Under the pieces are notes generated by a model. That model did not search any database and had not been told where the DNA came from. It saw only the letters and a list, made by a program, of their open reading frames with translations. A DNA stretch of 53,145 bases from assembly GCF_014838735.1 (NCBI RefSeq), contig NZ_JABUXQ010000016.1:1-53145 (forward strand). Direction: 5' to 3'. Source of the DNA: Limosilactobacillus portuensis (GTDB taxonomy: Bacteria > Bacillota > Bacilli > Lactobacillales > Lactobacillaceae). The first letter of the stretch is position 1. Every line of letters starts with the position of its first letter. This document shows positions 38,094 through 45,649 of this stretch, one piece after another. The translations under genes were made by a program, and so were the position numbers.

Positions 38094-39188
38094 GACATTG
38101 AACCTAAATTCCACAATGTCGCCGTCTTGCATGACGTAATCTTTACCTTCGAGGCGGAGCTTACCAGCTTCTTTAACGGCAGCTTCGGATCCTAACTTGT
38201 CGAGATCGTCAAAGCTCATCACTTCGGCACGGATAAAGCCCCGTTCAAAGTCGGAGTGGATGATTCCGGCTGCTTGTGGTGCTTTGGTACCCTTCTTGAA
38301 AGTCCAAGCACGGGTTTCGGGACCACCAGCAGTAAAGAAGGTTTCAAGGCCAAGAAGCTTGTAGGCAGCACGAATTAACCGGTTCAACCCAGGTTCCTTA
38401 ACACCTTCCATTTCAAGGAAATCAGCCTTGTCCGCTTCATCCATTTCAGCGATTTGTTCTTCGGCAGCGGCAGCAACCCCAATTACTTCACCATCATCCT
38501 TAACATGTTCCTTAATTTGATCCATGTACTTGTTAGCATCTGGATCTGCCATGTCATCTTCAGAGATGTTGGCAACATAAAGAACTGGCTTACTGGTTAG
38601 CAAGAAGAGCCCCTTAACGATCTTCTTTTCGTCATCATTAAAGTCAATTGACCGAACGCTCTTTCCGTCTTCAAGAACTGGCTTGATCTTGTTAAGGACA
38701 TCCAATTCTGCTAGGGCATCCTTATCACGACCCTTAGCAGCCCGTTGAACCTTAGAAAGTCGCTTGTTAACGGCATCCAAGTCAGCCATTACCAATTCCA
38801 GGTTGATGGTATCAATATCATCGATCGGGTCAACCTTCCCGGTAACACTAGTAATGTCATTATCATCAAAGGCCCGGACAACGTGAACAATCGCATCGGT
38901 TTGCCGAATGTTTTCCAAGAACTTGTTACCAAGACCTTCACCCTTGCTGGCACCCTTAACAATTCCGGCAATATCAGTAAATTCAAACGTTGTTGGGACG
39001 ATCTTCTTAGCTGGAATAATTTCATCAATTCGTTGAAGACGGCTATCTGGAACTTCAACCATCCCCACGTTCGGATCGATCGTGGCAAATGGGTAATTAG
39101 CCATTTCAGCTCCTGCTTTAGTAATCGCGTTGAATAGGGTTGACTTACCAACGTTTGGTAATCCAACAATCCCTGCAGTTAATGACAT
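38091..39188 (-). CDS. ychF: Redox-regulated ATPase YchF (Obg-family)
   Basis: YchF is a ribosome-associated P-loop NTPase that prefers ATP. The 365-residue protein has Walker [12 protein letters not shown] at 8-18, the switch/G3 region [18 protein letters not shown] at about 71-88, and a C-terminal TGS domain ending in the conserved DIVEFRFNV. The intact family-typical C-terminus shows that the repeat element at the stop codon did not remove coding sequence. It is the last gene of the rsmG-noc-parA-parB-DUF951-ychF cluster. Confidence 0.97.
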   Translation of the reverse strand: MSLTAGIVGLPNVGKSTLFNAITKAGAEMANYPFATIDPNVGMVEVPDSRLQRIDEIIPAKKIVPTTFEFTDIAGIVKGASKGEGLGNKFLENIRQTDAIVHVVRAFDDNDITSVTGKVDPIDDIDTINLELVMADLDAVNKRLSKVQRAAKGRDKDALAELDVLNKIKPVLEDGKSVRSIDFNDDEKKIVKGLFLLTSKPVLYVANISEDDMADPDANKYMDQIKEHVKDDGEVIGVAAAAEEQIAEMDEADKADFLEMEGVKEPGLNRLIRAAYKLLGLETFFTAGGPETRAWTFKKGTKAPQAAGIIHSDFERGFIRAEVMSFDDLDKLGSEAAVKEAGKLRLEGKDYVMQDGDIVEFRFNV

Positions 39189-39225
39189 AAGTTGTTCACT
39201 TTCCTTTTCAATTTAATTTTTATTT

Positions 39226-39426
39226 CTAATCTTCAGACTCAGCGGCTTTTTCCAGGACCTTCTTAAAGCCCTTATCAAACTTCTGCCGTGTCATCATCAC
39301 AATGTGGCCGCAACCGGTGCATTGAATTTTAATATCCGCACCGACACGTGTGATTAACCACCGATTGGTACCACACGGATGTTGCTTCTTCATCATCACA
39401 ATATCGCCCTTATCATATGCTGCCAT
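39226..39426 (-). CDS. DUF951 family protein
   Basis: This 66-residue basic protein starts with the conserved YDKGDIVMMKKQHPCGTNRW and has Cys in HPCG and a CTGCGH motif that could bind a metal. It matches DUF951, a small conserved family of Firmicutes normally located between parB and ychF, as here. The function is unknown; a nucleic-acid role is often suspected but not shown by this sequence. Confidence 0.9.
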   Translation of the reverse strand: MAAYDKGDIVMMKKQHPCGTNRWLITRVGADIKIQCTGCGHIVMMTRQKFDKGFKKVLEKAAESED

Positions 39427-39441
39427 CAGTGATCATCCTCC

Positions 39442-40329
39442 TTAATCTAACGAAATGTTTAACACTTCTAAAATCCGGTTAAAGTCGTCAGCGGAAGTGT
39501 ACGGAATTTCAATTTTTCCGGCATTTTTCTTCCGACTCGGTGCCACCGCAACCTTTGTTCCAAACTTACTTTGTAATTGAGATTCTGCCTCACGAACATA
39601 GGCCGGTTTCCGTTGACGACGTTTTGCCCGTTTCTTTTCAGCTGTCCCGTTCATTTGGGAAACTAATTCTTCAAGCTGGCGGACGGTTAAATTCTTTTCG
39701 ACTGCCTGCTTAGCAAGTTTAACCAATTGCTTGCGATCTTTCAAACCTAATAACGTTCGTGCCTGACCCATTGATAGTTTCCCGGCAGAAACTAATTCCT
39801 TAATCTCATTTGGCAAGCCAAGCAGACGCAGGTAGTTAGCGATGTATGGACGGCTTTTTCCTAGTCGTTCCGCAACCTGAGCTTGAGTAAGGGACAGCTT
39901 ATCCATTAATGTCTGGTAAGCTTGAGCCTCTTCCAGCGGTGTTAAGTCTTCCCGCTGAAGATTTTCCAAAACAGCAACTTCCATCATCTTTTCATCACTC
40001 ATGGTTCGAATGATGGCCGGAATCGTTGTTTGTTTAGCAAGCTTAGATGCTCGGAAGCGCCGTTCACCGGCAATTAATTCATACCGTTTCAACTTTGGAT
40101 CCGGCTGACGGAGAATGATCGGCTGAAATACTCCTGATTCTTGAATTGAGGATGCTAACTCCCGGAGCGCCTTTTGATCAAACGTCCGTCGTGGTTGATA
40201 TGGGTTAGGACGAATCAGCGATAGTTTAACGTCTTGAACCGTTTCGTTATCGCTAATCTCATTAAAATCATTTTCTTCGAAGAGCGCTTCAATCCCGCGT
40301 CCTAGTCCACTTTGTTTATTTTTCGCCAT
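39442..40329 (-). CDS. parB: Chromosome partitioning protein ParB (Spo0J)
   Basis: ParB is a CTP-dependent clamp that loads at parS sites and drives origin segregation. The 295-residue protein has NPYQPRRTFD near residue 43, the CTP-binding GERRFRASKL near residue 93, and a helix-turn-helix TQAQVAERLGKSRPYIANYL near residue 150, with a C-terminal dimerisation region. Its start overlaps the end of parA by 14 bases. Confidence 0.96.
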   Translation of the reverse strand: MAKNKQSGLGRGIEALFEENDFNEISDNETVQDVKLSLIRPNPYQPRRTFDQKALRELASSIQESGVFQPIILRQPDPKLKRYELIAGERRFRASKLAKQTTIPAIIRTMSDEKMMEVAVLENLQREDLTPLEEAQAYQTLMDKLSLTQAQVAERLGKSRPYIANYLRLLGLPNEIKELVSAGKLSMGQARTLLGLKDRKQLVKLAKQAVEKNLTVRQLEELVSQMNGTAEKKRAKRRQRKPAYVREAESQLQSKFGTKVAVAPSRKKNAGKIEIPYTSADDFNRILEVLNISLD

Positions 40330-41086
40330 GACGAGCTAACACTTCCTTTGCTAATTGTTGGTAAACTTTCGCCCCCGTTGACCGTTTGTCATAATCAACG
40401 ATCGCTTGTCCATGACTTGGCGCTTCGGATAACCGAACATTTCGTGGAATAATCGTTTCATAGACCTGGTCACCAAAGTACTTTTTGACTTCCGCGTTAA
40501 CCTGCTGACCCAGATTTGTTCGTTTATCGTACATCGTCAATAATACCCCTTCAATTTTCAAAGCAGAATTGAAGTGTTTGCGAACCAGCTTAATGGTATT
40601 TAACAACTGACTTAACCCTTCAAGAGCGTAGTACTCACTCTGAACCGGAATCAGGATCGAATCACAAGCGGTAAAAGCGTTAATGGTCAACAAGCCAAGA
40701 GAAGGCGGACAGTCAATCAGAATATAATCATATTCATCCTTAACATCACCAAAAGCATCCTTCAACCGAGTTTCCCGAGCCATTAGGTTAGTTAATTCAA
40801 CTTCCGCACCAGAAAGGGCGATTGTAGTTGGAACAATATCTAGGCCCTGATGACTTGAGTGCAAGATCACTTTTTTCAGATCAACATCGTTAATTAAAAC
40901 GTCATAAACGCTCTCATCAATATCTTTCTTATCAATTCCCAACCCACTTGTGGCGTTTCCCTGAGGATCGAGATCAATCAGGAGGACTTTTTTACCAGCG
41001 TCTGCCAAACAAGCTCCTAGGTTAACACTTGTTGTTGTCTTACCCACGCCGCCTTTTTGGTTTGCTAATGCAATAACATACCCCAT
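40316..41086 (-). CDS. parA: Chromosome partitioning ATPase ParA (Soj)
   Basis: ParA is a deviant Walker ATPase that works with ParB in origin segregation and influences DnaA. The 256-residue protein has the deviant P-loop NQKGGVGKTTTSVNLG at 9-24, LIDLDPQGNATSGLG and DCPPSLGLLTINA, all diagnostic. It lies between noc and parB, 11 bp from noc. Confidence 0.97.
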   Translation of the reverse strand: MGYVIALANQKGGVGKTTTSVNLGACLADAGKKVLLIDLDPQGNATSGLGIDKKDIDESVYDVLINDVDLKKVILHSSHQGLDIVPTTIALSGAEVELTNLMARETRLKDAFGDVKDEYDYILIDCPPSLGLLTINAFTACDSILIPVQSEYYALEGLSQLLNTIKLVRKHFNSALKIEGVLLTMYDKRTNLGQQVNAEVKKYFGDQVYETIIPRNVRLSEAPSHGQAIVDYDKRSTGAKVYQQLAKEVLARHGEK

Positions 41087-41097
41087 TTTTCTGCCTC

Positions 41098-42072
41098 CTA
41101 CTGTTTCTTCGGAATTTCAATAACTAATTGGTAAGTATCATCATCATCTTTTTCGTGAGTCGTAATAGTAAAGCCATTATCAGTGGCTAGCTTAATTGAT
41201 TTCTTGATGGTGTTCAAAGCCAGCCGGGCATCGTTAGCCTTCGCAGACTGCTTACTAGTAGCACTCTTCTTTGGACGTTTACTAGTCTTCTTTTTCTTTG
41301 GTTGTGCCTGCTTTGAGCTCTCAACGGCCTCTTCGGTGGTTGGTTCCTCGGTTGGCATCCCTTCAAGATCAGCTAATTCTTGCCGTTTCTTTTCAGCCCG
41401 TTGCTTAGCAAGTTCTGACGGTAATGGTCGACCAAGAGTCCGGGCAACTTCATCTTCAGTCTGGCGAACCGTCAACCGTTCATTAACGACTCGCATTAAC
41501 ATTTCCCGTTGTTGCTTTTCGTCCAGATCCAGCATCGCCCGACCATGCCGCTCAGAAATTCGATGGTCAAGGATCGCTGTTTGGACCGGTTTAATCAGCT
41601 TCAGTAACCGGAGCTTATTAGCAACAAAGGATTGACTCTTCCCCATTCCCTTTGCCAGTGCTGCTTGGGTTAAGTGATTTAAGTCCATTAGCCGGCGGTA
41701 AGCCTGTGCTTCTTCGACAGAACTTAATTGTGACCGCTGGAGATTTTCAATCAAAGCTAATGAGGCGGTTTCTTTATCGCTCATCTTCTCAACAATCGCT
41801 GGAACAGTATCCCAGTTTAATAATTTCACCGCACGATACCGTCGTTCACCGGCAATGATTTCATACTTTGCTGACTCATATTCACGAACAACGATTGGTT
41901 GTAGCAAACCGTGTTCGTCAATTGTTTGCGCCAATTCACGGATTGAATCTTGATCAAAGACTTTCCGTGGCTGATACCGGTTGGGAATGATTTGATCAAC
42001 CTTAATTTCAACAACCTTATTCTTTGTATCGCCAGAGTGATCCTTACCGATACCGAATAATGAAAACGCCAT
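41098..42072 (-). CDS. noc: Nucleoid occlusion protein Noc (ParB family)
   Basis: Noc is a ParB paralogue that binds its own sites and the membrane to keep division away from the nucleoid. The 324-residue protein starts with a hydrophobic MAFSLFGIGK, which would serve as the short membrane-targeting helix. It then has IPNRYQPRKVFD, the CTP-binding GERRYRAVKL and a helix-turn-helix TQAALAKGMGKSQSFVANKL. A Lys/Ser-rich linker (about 225-265) is longer than in Bacillus Noc. The location next to parA and rsmG supports Noc rather than a second ParB. Confidence 0.88.
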   Translation of the reverse strand: MAFSLFGIGKDHSGDTKNKVVEIKVDQIIPNRYQPRKVFDQDSIRELAQTIDEHGLLQPIVVREYESAKYEIIAGERRYRAVKLLNWDTVPAIVEKMSDKETASLALIENLQRSQLSSVEEAQAYRRLMDLNHLTQAALAKGMGKSQSFVANKLRLLKLIKPVQTAILDHRISERHGRAMLDLDEKQQREMLMRVVNERLTVRQTEDEVARTLGRPLPSELAKQRAEKKRQELADLEGMPTEEPTTEEAVESSKQAQPKKKKTSKRPKKSATSKQSAKANDARLALNTIKKSIKLATDNGFTITTHEKDDDDTYQLVIEIPKKQ

Positions 42073-42090
42073 ATTCTCTCTCCCTCACTT

Positions 42091-42816
42091 TTATTGAATT
42101 GGTTTCTTACTTGGCAATCCTGGACGTCGTGGAAACTTCTTGGGAGTAGCTGCAACCTTATCAATAACAATAATGTTTCGTTCTTCATCAGTTTCCGGTA
42201 GTTCTAGTTTAACCGTCTTCCGAATTTGTCCCCCAAGCTTCTTAATTGCCGTTCTCCCCTGCTGAATTTCTTCTGGGGCAGCACTTGCCTTATAAGCAAT
42301 AAACTCACCGCCAACTTTTGCTGCTGGCAGGCATAATTCACTCAGAACCGCCAATCGCGCAACCGCCCGAGCTGTGACAATATCGTATTGCTCACGATGA
42401 TCGCTTTTTTTAGCACTAAAAGTCTCAGCTCGATCATGAACAAGGGTAACATCAGACAAGCCTAGCCGATCTACTAACTCTTGTAAAAAGATAATCCGCT
42501 TATTTAGTGAATCCACAATCGTAACCTTTAGCTGTGGAAACGCAATTTTTAATGGGATCGATGGGAACCCCGCGCCAGCGCCAATGTCACAAAGCGTTAA
42601 TTCATCAGTCATTAACTTTGGCTCTGCAAACGCTCCGCTAATAGAATCGAAAAAGTGCTTAAGGTAAACTTCCTTTTTCTCGGTAATTCGTGTTAAGTTA
42701 ACATGCTCGTTAGTTGCGACTAGTAAGTCGTAATACTCAGCAAACTGCTTCATTTGCGCATCGCTAAGGTTAATTCCCCGTTCCGCAAGTGCCTGCTGAA
42801 ATTGCTCTGGATTCAT
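42091..42816 (-). CDS. rsmG: 16S rRNA (guanine527-N7)-methyltransferase
   Basis: RsmG (GidB) methylates G527 of 16S rRNA with S-adenosylmethionine. I choose ATG 42816, preceded by AAAGGAG at 8 bp, instead of an in-frame codon twelve residues upstream that lies inside an inverted repeat. The 241-residue product has [17 protein letters not shown] (SAM binding) near residue 70, and VTARAVARL. It is the first gene of the rsmG-noc-parA-parB cluster. Confidence 0.95.
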   Translation of the reverse strand: MNPEQFQQALAERGINLSDAQMKQFAEYYDLLVATNEHVNLTRITEKKEVYLKHFFDSISGAFAEPKLMTDELTLCDIGAGAGFPSIPLKIAFPQLKVTIVDSLNKRIIFLQELVDRLGLSDVTLVHDRAETFSAKKSDHREQYDIVTARAVARLAVLSELCLPAAKVGGEFIAYKASAAPEEIQQGRTAIKKLGGQIRKTVKLELPETDEERNIIVIDKVAATPKKFPRRPGLPSKKPIQ

Positions 42817-42831
42817 TTTAACTTCTCCTTT

Positions 42832-42853
42832 CGTGAAACAATTTTGTTTCACG
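42832..42853. other. Perfect inverted repeat with parS half-sites ahead of rsmG
   Basis: CGTGAAACA (42832-42840) and TGTTTCACG (42845-42853) are exact reverse complements separated by ATTT. Each arm equals one half of the ParB site parS (TGTTTCACGTGAAACA), but the halves are arranged outward instead of inward. The repeat lies 9-15 bp upstream of the rsmG ribosome site, at the head of the parAB cluster. Binding by ParB or Noc is a hypothesis. Confidence 0.5.
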
Positions 42854-42903
42854 TCTTTTACTACTGTAACTTAATTAGTAGGTTTTTTCAAGGGGAAAAT
42901 AGA

Positions 42904-43185
42904 TAGAATGCGAGCCAGCAAAGGACTTGCGGAAAGCTAACAATTTCTCCCGACAACGGTGTTTTGCGCCTAGGAGGGAGGTTGTTAGCTCTAGCAAGTC
43001 CCTGGCGAAGGAGTGAACCAGAAAACTTGTTTTCGTCTGTGAACCCTCGCAAGGCTGATTAGGCTTCTTGCTATCAACTCGTTGATGAAAGAAGTCAATC
43101 AGCTACTGCGCAGATCTCAGCTCAAGTTGCCCAGGCGGAAGTTGCGGTCACGGCGAACACGTTTAGACTCAGCCGCAGCAGTTCC
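42904..43185 (+). repeat. Interspersed hairpin element, copy E (inverted)
   Basis: The element is on the plus strand and starts TAGAATGCGAGCCAGC at 42904, but no plus-strand gene ends there. Hairpin 1 pairs GCCAG/CTGGC, GGACTTGC/GCAAGTCC, GCTAACAA/TTGTTAGC and TCTCCC/GGGAGG; hairpin 2 pairs GCTGATT/AATCAGC and ATCAAC/GTTGAT. It ends with TTGCGGTCACGGCGAACACG. It is nearly identical to copy A in both hairpins but orders the intervening modules differently. From here to 43320 I see no gene. Confidence 0.9.
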
Positions 43186-43336
43186 TCATTCACCATATCC
43201 ATCAACTCTACCCAAAGAAAAAAGGCCAACATTTTACTGTCAGCCTCTCGCCCCTGCCAAGGATCCCCATTCTATAATTTTTCTTAAACTGACGCAATTT
43301 CCCTACTCTCTAGTCGCCTTTCAATATAATTCACGA

Positions 43337-43342
43337 TATAAT
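43337..43342 (+). promoter_or_regulatory. -10 element of the aldo/keto reductase gene
   Basis: A consensus TATAAT lies 13 bp before the cre site and 52 bp before the start codon. I see no convincing -35 hexamer at the right spacing. Confidence 0.5.
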
Positions 43343-43354
43343 AATTATAGTTGT

Positions 43355-43370
43355 ATGTATTCGCTTACAA
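43355..43370 (+). promoter_or_regulatory. CcpA cre site of the aldo/keto reductase gene
   Basis: ATGTATTCGCTTACAA is, on its complement, TTGTAAGCGAATACAT, a full match to WTGNAARCGNWWWCAW. It lies just downstream of the -10 element, where CcpA binding would block transcription. Confidence 0.8.
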
Positions 43371-43393
43371 GTAAATTGAAAGGGGCATATATA

Positions 43394-44377
43394 ATGGTAG
43401 AATCTGTTAAAATTGGTCGTTCTGATGTTGTCGCAAACCCGCTTGGCCTGGGCACTAACGCGGTTGGTGGGCATAATCTTTTCCCTGACCTTAAGGATGA
43501 AGACGGGATCAAGTTAGTTAAGGCTGCTCTTGATAACGGGATCAACCTCTTAGATACAGCCTATGTTTATGGTCTTGGTCATTCAGAAGAATTAGTTGGT
43601 CAAGCAATCAAGGATTACGATCGTCATAAAATTGTCATCGCAACTAAGGGTGCCCATGATTTTTCTACTGGAAAAGAAGTTATCAATAATGATCCTAAAT
43701 TTTTAACTGACCAAGTAAACAAGAGTCTTAAACGATTAGGGACAGATTACATCGATATTTACTACATCCACTTCCCTGATCATGACACGCCAAAAGCTGA
43801 AGCCGTGGGTGCTCTACAAAAGCTTCGGGAAGAAGGAAAAATTCGGGCGATTGGTATTTCTAACTTTAGTCTAGACCAAATTAAAGAAGCAAACGCGGAT
43901 GGCTACGTTGATGTCGTTGAAGACGAATTTAGTCTCCTTCACCAGGATCATTTGACAGAGGGAATGCTTGATTACCTGCATGATAATCAAATCAGCTTTG
44001 TTCCGTACTTCCCACTAGCTTCAGGACTATTAACAGGTAAATACGTTAAGGACGTTAGTTTTCCTGAAGATGATATTCGGAGTCAAATTGCAGACTTCAA
44101 GGAGCCACGATACAGCAGCATTCTTGATGCCGTTGATAAGGTTCGTGACATTGCAGATGCTCATCATGCTACCGTTGCTCAAACTATTTTAGCTTGGTAC
44201 TTAAAGAATCCGCTCATCTCTGTCGTCATCCCCGGTGCCAAGAAGGCCAAGCAAGTTATCGCTAACGCTAAGGCAATGGACATTACCTTAACAGATGATG
44301 AGTACCAAACCATTGAATTAGCTTTCAACCACTTTAAGAATACCAAGAGCGGTAAATCACTAAAGGATCCAGATTAA
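43394..44377 (+). CDS. Aldo/keto reductase
   Basis: This cytosolic NADPH-dependent oxidoreductase has the TIM-barrel fold. The start is ATG 43394 after AAAGGGG; longer readings run into repeat copy E and are rejected. The 327-residue product has LGLGTNAVGGHN, the catalytic tetrad Asp and Tyr in LLDTAYVYGLGHSEELVG, Lys in VIATKGAHDF and His in YYIHFPDHDTP, plus the C-terminal NADPH-binding VVIPGAKKAKQ. The substrate is unknown. The cre site upstream implies catabolite repression. Confidence 0.93.
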   Translation: MVESVKIGRSDVVANPLGLGTNAVGGHNLFPDLKDEDGIKLVKAALDNGINLLDTAYVYGLGHSEELVGQAIKDYDRHKIVIATKGAHDFSTGKEVINNDPKFLTDQVNKSLKRLGTDYIDIYYIHFPDHDTPKAEAVGALQKLREEGKIRAIGISNFSLDQIKEANADGYVDVVEDEFSLLHQDHLTEGMLDYLHDNQISFVPYFPLASGLLTGKYVKDVSFPEDDIRSQIADFKEPRYSSILDAVDKVRDIADAHHATVAQTILAWYLKNPLISVVIPGAKKAKQVIANAKAMDITLTDDEYQTIELAFNHFKNTKSGKSLKDPD

Positions 44378-44396
44378 TAAATTTTCAGTAATAGTT

Positions 44397-44436
44397 AGAG
44401 GCTGAGAAAAAACGAAACGTCTTTTCTCAGCCTCTA
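44397..44436 (+). terminator. Terminator after the aldo/keto reductase gene
   Basis: AGAGGCTGAGAAAA and TTTTCTCAGCCTCT form a 14-bp stem followed by ATTCTATTTATT. It could act in both directions between convergent genes. Confidence 0.85.
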
Positions 44437-44453
44437 TTCTATTTATTGACTTA

Positions 44454-45484
44454 TTATTCATCTTTTTGGCCAAATCCCAGCATTGCTAAAAAGCTCTTGC
44501 CAAGGACGCCTGATTGTTTTTTCGACTGATGGTTATTAGTTCGCCGACTAGCACTCCGCGAATGGCTTGTTGTGTTTTGAACCCGCGACGAAGATTGAGT
44601 TTCGACACGTGATGACTGCTGTTCTTTTTTCTTTGCACCTGGGGACCGTTCCATTCAACTTTAGGCTGTTTTGATTTACTTTGCTCTTCCTCGGGAGTTG
44701 CAAAGATTGGCTTTACCTTTTCACCATCAATCTTTGGTGGACGTGGTGGTTGTAGCCTAGCAACCTGACTTTCTTGCGATTGTGCTAACGTAGATTCGTT
44801 TGTCTCAATACTTTCTTGCTCGTTTTGCGTTTCACTTACCGAGCTTCGGTATGCTTCCCGGGTTAACGACTGTTCAACGTTTGGCGTTTCACTTTCGCTA
44901 TTGTTAGATGCCAGTGAAAGTGAATTGGCATCTAACTCCTGTTGAAGCTTGGATAATTCTTGATTCAACGCCATCAAAGAGTCAAGAGGACTTTCCGTAT
45001 TTTCAGAATTAATTTCTGAGTTTTGAACTTCTTTCTCTTCTAAACTTTCTGACATTTGCGCGCTAGCTGACGAAAAATCCTGAGCTAGTGTTAAGGACTT
45101 CTTCAAATCATCACGGGTTAATGTAATTGCTTGTGATTCCAAATCAGTAACAGATGAATCCGGCACCTTACTTTGAACAGTAATCTGTGGTGCTGATTCA
45201 GCATTCGTTAACGAATTACTTGCTATTGATACTGAATCATCCCCATTTTCTTGTTCAGTATCAGTATGGATGTCAAATACCGGTTGTTGGCTAACCGGGT
45301 TTTGATTAACAGGTGTTCCTGGATTTTCTTCAGCCTTTCCTGCTTGATCAGTTTGACCACTTTTAATCGAAAAAACGGGTTGCTTTGCTGAAGGTTCTCC
45401 CTCAGTATCAGCTGTTTTTTTGACATTCTTAATATCAAACGAAATCTTTGCTTTGGCATTGCTTCCTGAATCGTTATTGCTCAC
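44454..45484 (-). CDS. Disordered orphan protein gene with a -1 frameshift
   Basis: I do not recognise this gene. The start is GTG 45484 after GGGGAGG at 9 bp, giving MSNNDSGSNAKAKISFDIKN. The product is rich in Ser, Gln and Glu, has no signal peptide or membrane helix, and repeats a short strand-like motif (KISFDIKN, QPVFSIKS, QPVFDIHT). The initial frame ends at 44486. The overlapping -1 frame continues to 44454 and ends GVLGKSFLAMLGFGQKDE, with a Ser/Arg/Gln-rich composition that looks more like the true tail. The switch point is a run of six A (complement of 44625-44630). A one-base deletion, a sequencing error or programmed slippage are all possible. Confidence 0.65.
44624..44630 (-). 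other. Slippery heptamer A-AAA-AAG in the zero frame
   Basis: The minus strand reads AGA-AAA-AAG in the initial frame of the orphan gene, so the heptamer A AAA AAG is correctly phased for -1 slippage, as at E. coli dnaX. A -1 shift here leads into the frame ending at 44454. I see no obvious downstream stimulatory structure by eye. Confidence 0.5.
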
Positions 45485-45584
45485 AGTGATTAACCTCCCC
45501 ACAAACTTCCAGTATATTTTATCACTCTTTATAGGCTTAAAAGGAGTCTCCAGAAAATTCTTAAATATCCTTTATGATCTAAAA

Positions 45585-45627
45585 AGCCCTATTCAGAAAT
45601 TCAGTAAACTTCCGAATAGAGCTTCTT
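45585..45627 (-). terminator. Terminator after the surface protein gene
   Basis: AGCTCTATTCGGAAG and TTCTGAATAGGGCT pair on the minus strand, followed by TTTTTTAG. It lies about 25 bp past the LPXTG protein stop. Confidence 0.82.
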
Positions 45628-45649
45628 CTGTTAAGCCTTTAATTTAAGG

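Noticed and set aside
37786-38094. Plus-strand open frame of about 100 codons across repeat copy D
   Set aside because: It lies opposite the ychF end and inside the hairpin element, has no ribosome site and no recognisable protein sequence.
39340-39356. ACACGTGT as a parS site
   Set aside because: Only the CACGTG centre fits; the flanks do not match TGTTTCACGTGAAACA, and it lies inside the DUF951 coding sequence.
43082-43393. Extension of the aldo/keto reductase upstream to 43082
   Set aside because: The extra 104 codons run through repeat copy E and the promoter/cre region; the family start and ribosome site are at 43394.
44454-44654. A separate 66-residue gene downstream of the orphan gene
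   Set aside because: It overlaps the upstream frame, has no ribosome site, and its sequence continues the composition of the upstream product; a frameshift explains it better.
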